Shown piece by piece: positions 4,953 to 6,486 of a DNA stretch of 6,486 nucleotides. The position numbers were made by a program, and so were the translations under genes. Numbering within the stretch: position 1 is the stretch's first letter; each line of letters starts with the position of its first letter. The notes beneath the pieces are model-generated. The model was not told where the DNA came from. It was given only the letters and a program-made list of their open reading frames with translations, and searched no databases. Source of the DNA: an uncultured Altererythrobacter sp. (lineage in GTDB: Bacteria > Pseudomonadota > Alphaproteobacteria > Sphingomonadales > Sphingomonadaceae); contig CALLIO010000276.1 in the NCBI GenBank assembly GCA_938009055.1, positions 1 to 6,486 on the forward strand. Reading direction: 5' to 3'.

Positions 4953-6149
4953 ATGAATTACGAAACCCAAGTCACTTCTGAAGACGCCGCTTCGATTTCA
5001 TCTGAAGCTGCTCTTGAAGGTAACCCGCGTGAAGGCGGCTTGAAGCCAGTCCATTTCATCCTTGGTGCGATTGCGGTGCTGATTTTGCTGGGTCTCGCCT
5101 ATTTGGCTTATGCTGGATCGCAAACGCCAGCGGCAGACGATAGCGATGGGCAATTGCCAGCCGTCACTGTGATCGCGCCCGGCCAGCAAACCGTTGAAGG
5201 TGAAATTACAGCCACAGGCACCATTGCTGCGCGCCGCGAAGTGCCCGTTGGCGTTGTTGGCGAAGGTGGCCGGGTTATTGCCGTGCCGGTTGATGCTGGT
5301 GCATGGGTCAAGCAAGGGCAGATTCTTGCTGTCATCGACCGTTCCGTTCAGCAGCAACAAGCCGCCAGCCTTGCAGCCTCTATCGAAGTGGCGCGGGCCG
5401 ATGCCAATCTCGCTCAAGCCAATCTCGATCGCGCTTTGAAGCTGGTCGATCGCGGCTTTATCTCCAAGGCAGACGTGGATCGCTTAACTGCCACTCGCGA
5501 TGCAGCGGCCGCGCGCGTCAAAGTCAGCCAAGCGCAATTGCGCGAAACGCGGGCCCGCAATGCGCGGCTCAACATTGTCGCGCCTGCTTCAGGCCTTGTG
5601 CTTGAACGCAATGTCGAGCCGGGACAAACGGTGACCGGCGGGACGCCTGCTTTGTTTCGCATTGCCAAGGGCGGCGAAATGGAAGTGATGGCGCAAGTGA
5701 GCGAAAGCCAGCTTGCGACCTTGCCCAAAGGGGTCAGCGCGCAAGTTACGCCCACTGGCAGCAATGAAAGCTACACTGGCCAAGTCTGGCAAATCTCGCC
5801 CACAATCGATCCGCAAAGCCGCCAAGGCACTGCGCGGATTGCTTTGCCCTATGCAGCAGGCCTGAGGCCCGGCGGTTTTGCCACGGCCAAAATCAAGAGC
5901 GGCACAGCGGTTGCGACCTTGCTGCCGGAAAGCGCCGTTCTGGCCGATGATGAGGGCAATTATGTCTATGTCATCAATGCTGAAAACAAGGCGCAGCGCC
6001 GCTCTGTTGAAACGGGCACTGTCACGCCCAATGGTGTGACCATCCTCGAAGGATTGGGCGGGTCTGAGAAAATCGTCCTTCGCGCTGGCGGCTTCCTGAC
6101 TGAAGGTGAAAGCGTCAAACCCGTCTTGCAAGGCGAGGGTGAAGGGTAA
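4953..6149 (+). CDS. RND efflux periplasmic adaptor (membrane fusion protein)
   Basis: This 398-aa adaptor would link an inner-membrane RND pump to an outer-membrane channel. It has a polar cytoplasmic N-terminus (1-32), a single membrane anchor (about 34-55, FILGAIAVLILLGLAYLAYA) and no lipobox, so it is anchored by a transmembrane helix rather than a lipid. Domains follow in order: the first beta-barrel/lipoyl half with TATGTIAARREVPV (87-99) and VDAGAWVKQGQILAVID (113-129), an alanine-rich helical hairpin (about 134-204), and the second lipoyl half with IVAPASGLVLERNVEPGQTV (208-227). Next come the beta-barrel (about 240-312, with the GLRPGGFATAKI segment at 303-314) and a membrane-proximal domain with LPESAV (324-329). 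The hairpin is short, as in MexH/MdtA-like adaptors. The pump gene begins 5 bp later. Substrates cannot be predicted. Confidence 0.95.
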   Translation: MNYETQVTSEDAASISSEAALEGNPREGGLKPVHFILGAIAVLILLGLAYLAYAGSQTPAADDSDGQLPAVTVIAPGQQTVEGEITATGTIAARREVPVGVVGEGGRVIAVPVDAGAWVKQGQILAVIDRSVQQQQAASLAASIEVARADANLAQANLDRALKLVDRGFISKADVDRLTATRDAAAARVKVSQAQLRETRARNARLNIVAPASGLVLERNVEPGQTVTGGTPALFRIAKGGEMEVMAQVSESQLATLPKGVSAQVTPTGSNESYTGQVWQISPTIDPQSRQGTARIALPYAAGLRPGGFATAKIKSGTAVATLLPESAVLADDEGNYVYVINAENKAQRRSVETGTVTPNGVTILEGLGGSEKIVLRAGGFLTEGESVKPVLQGEGEG

Positions 6150-6154
6150 GCGCA

Positions 6155-6486
6155 ATGGGCTTCCAGCAAGTCTCTGAATGGTCGATCCGCAATCCGATCA
6201 TTCCGATTGTTGCCTTCTTCGCACTGCTGCTTGCCGGCATGGCGAGCTTCAATCGGATGGATGTGGTCAACAATCCCGATATCGAATTTCCCGGGGTTCA
6301 GATCAATATTTCGCAGCCTGGTGCTGCCCCGACTGAAATTGAGAACCAGATCACGCAGCGCGTAGAATCGGCAGTGCGTTCGATTAATGGCGTGCGCACG
6401 ATCAGTTCCACGGCGTCCGAAGGTGGTTCGTTCACCTTTGTCGAGTTCGAGATTGGCAATGACCCCAATGTGGTTGTCGCCGAGGT
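6155..6486 (+). CDS. RND efflux transporter, AcrB/MexF-type (partial, N-terminus only)
   Basis: The open frame starts at the ATG 5 bp after the adaptor stop and continues past the window edge, giving 110 complete codons. GAAGGG (6141-6146) sits 8 nt before the start, inside the end of the adaptor gene. The protein begins MGFQQVSEWSIRNPIIPIV with a first transmembrane helix (about 13-29), then PDIEFPGVQINISQPGAAPT (44-63), EIENQITQRVESAVRSINGV (64-83) and a GGSFTFVEFEIG segment. These match the periplasmic pore domain start of hydrophobe/amphiphile efflux RND pumps. With the adaptor it would form a proton-driven tripartite exporter. No outer-membrane channel gene is visible in the window. Complete family members are about 1,000-1,060 aa. 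Confidence 0.94.
   Translation, partial: MGFQQVSEWSIRNPIIPIVAFFALLLAGMASFNRMDVVNNPDIEFPGVQINISQPGAAPTEIENQITQRVESAVRSINGVRTISSTASEGGSFTFVEFEIGNDPNVVVAE

Noticed and set aside
4716..4970. Minus-strand open frame of 84 codons between the GlsB-like and adaptor genes
   Set aside because: It runs through the intrinsic terminator and the efflux promoter and has no domain likeness.
1..6486. CRISPR array, tRNA, rRNA, transposase or attachment site
   Set aside because: No regularly spaced repeats, cloverleaf, rRNA-like stretch, transposase motif or terminal repeats were seen on either strand.

Overview
The window looks like ordinary chromosome of an alphaproteobacterium, most likely from the Sphingomonadales (Erythrobacteraceae/Sphingomonadaceae type). 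The strongest taxonomic pointer is a clear SciP (DUF1153) gene, a cell-cycle regulator restricted to Alphaproteobacteria. The alphaproteobacterial flavour of MnmA and the moderately GC-rich codon use agree with this. The order-level placement is an inference from protein style, not from a search. No insertion sequence, phage gene, CRISPR array, tRNA or rRNA was seen.

Layout: (1) positions 25-846 (+) encode a PhzF-family isomerase-like enzyme. (2) It converges on a serine hydrolase lipoprotein of the beta-lactamase/6-aminohexanoate-dimer-hydrolase type at 887-2056 (-). (3) Diverging from the hydrolase is a small membrane-anchored, cysteine-containing protein (2091-2438, +). (4) This converges, with 9 bp between stop codons, on mnmA (2448-3602, -), the tRNA U34 2-thiouridylase. 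(5) A 136-bp divergent control region (3603-3738) with several inverted repeats separates mnmA from a two-gene operon: an uncharacterised 108-aa protein (3739-4065) and sciP (4066-4365), whose stop and start codons abut. (6) A GlsB/YeaQ/YmgE small membrane protein (4455-4724) follows, closed by a strong intrinsic terminator (4748-4785). (7) A new transcription unit starts with a promoter carrying an operator-like palindrome (about 4899-4925). It encodes an RND efflux periplasmic adaptor (4953-6149) and, 5 bp later, the inner-membrane RND pump (6155 to the window edge, partial).

Functionally the genes fall into unrelated groups: translation fidelity (mnmA), cell-cycle transcription control (sciP and its coupled partner), envelope proteins (the lipoprotein hydrolase, the small anchored protein, the GlsB-like protein) and drug/solute efflux (the RND pair). 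I see no convincing new defence or mobile system. The points most worth following up are the uncharacterised protein translationally coupled to sciP with its structured upstream region, the stand-alone small Cys protein beside a serine hydrolase, and the palindrome inside the efflux promoter.
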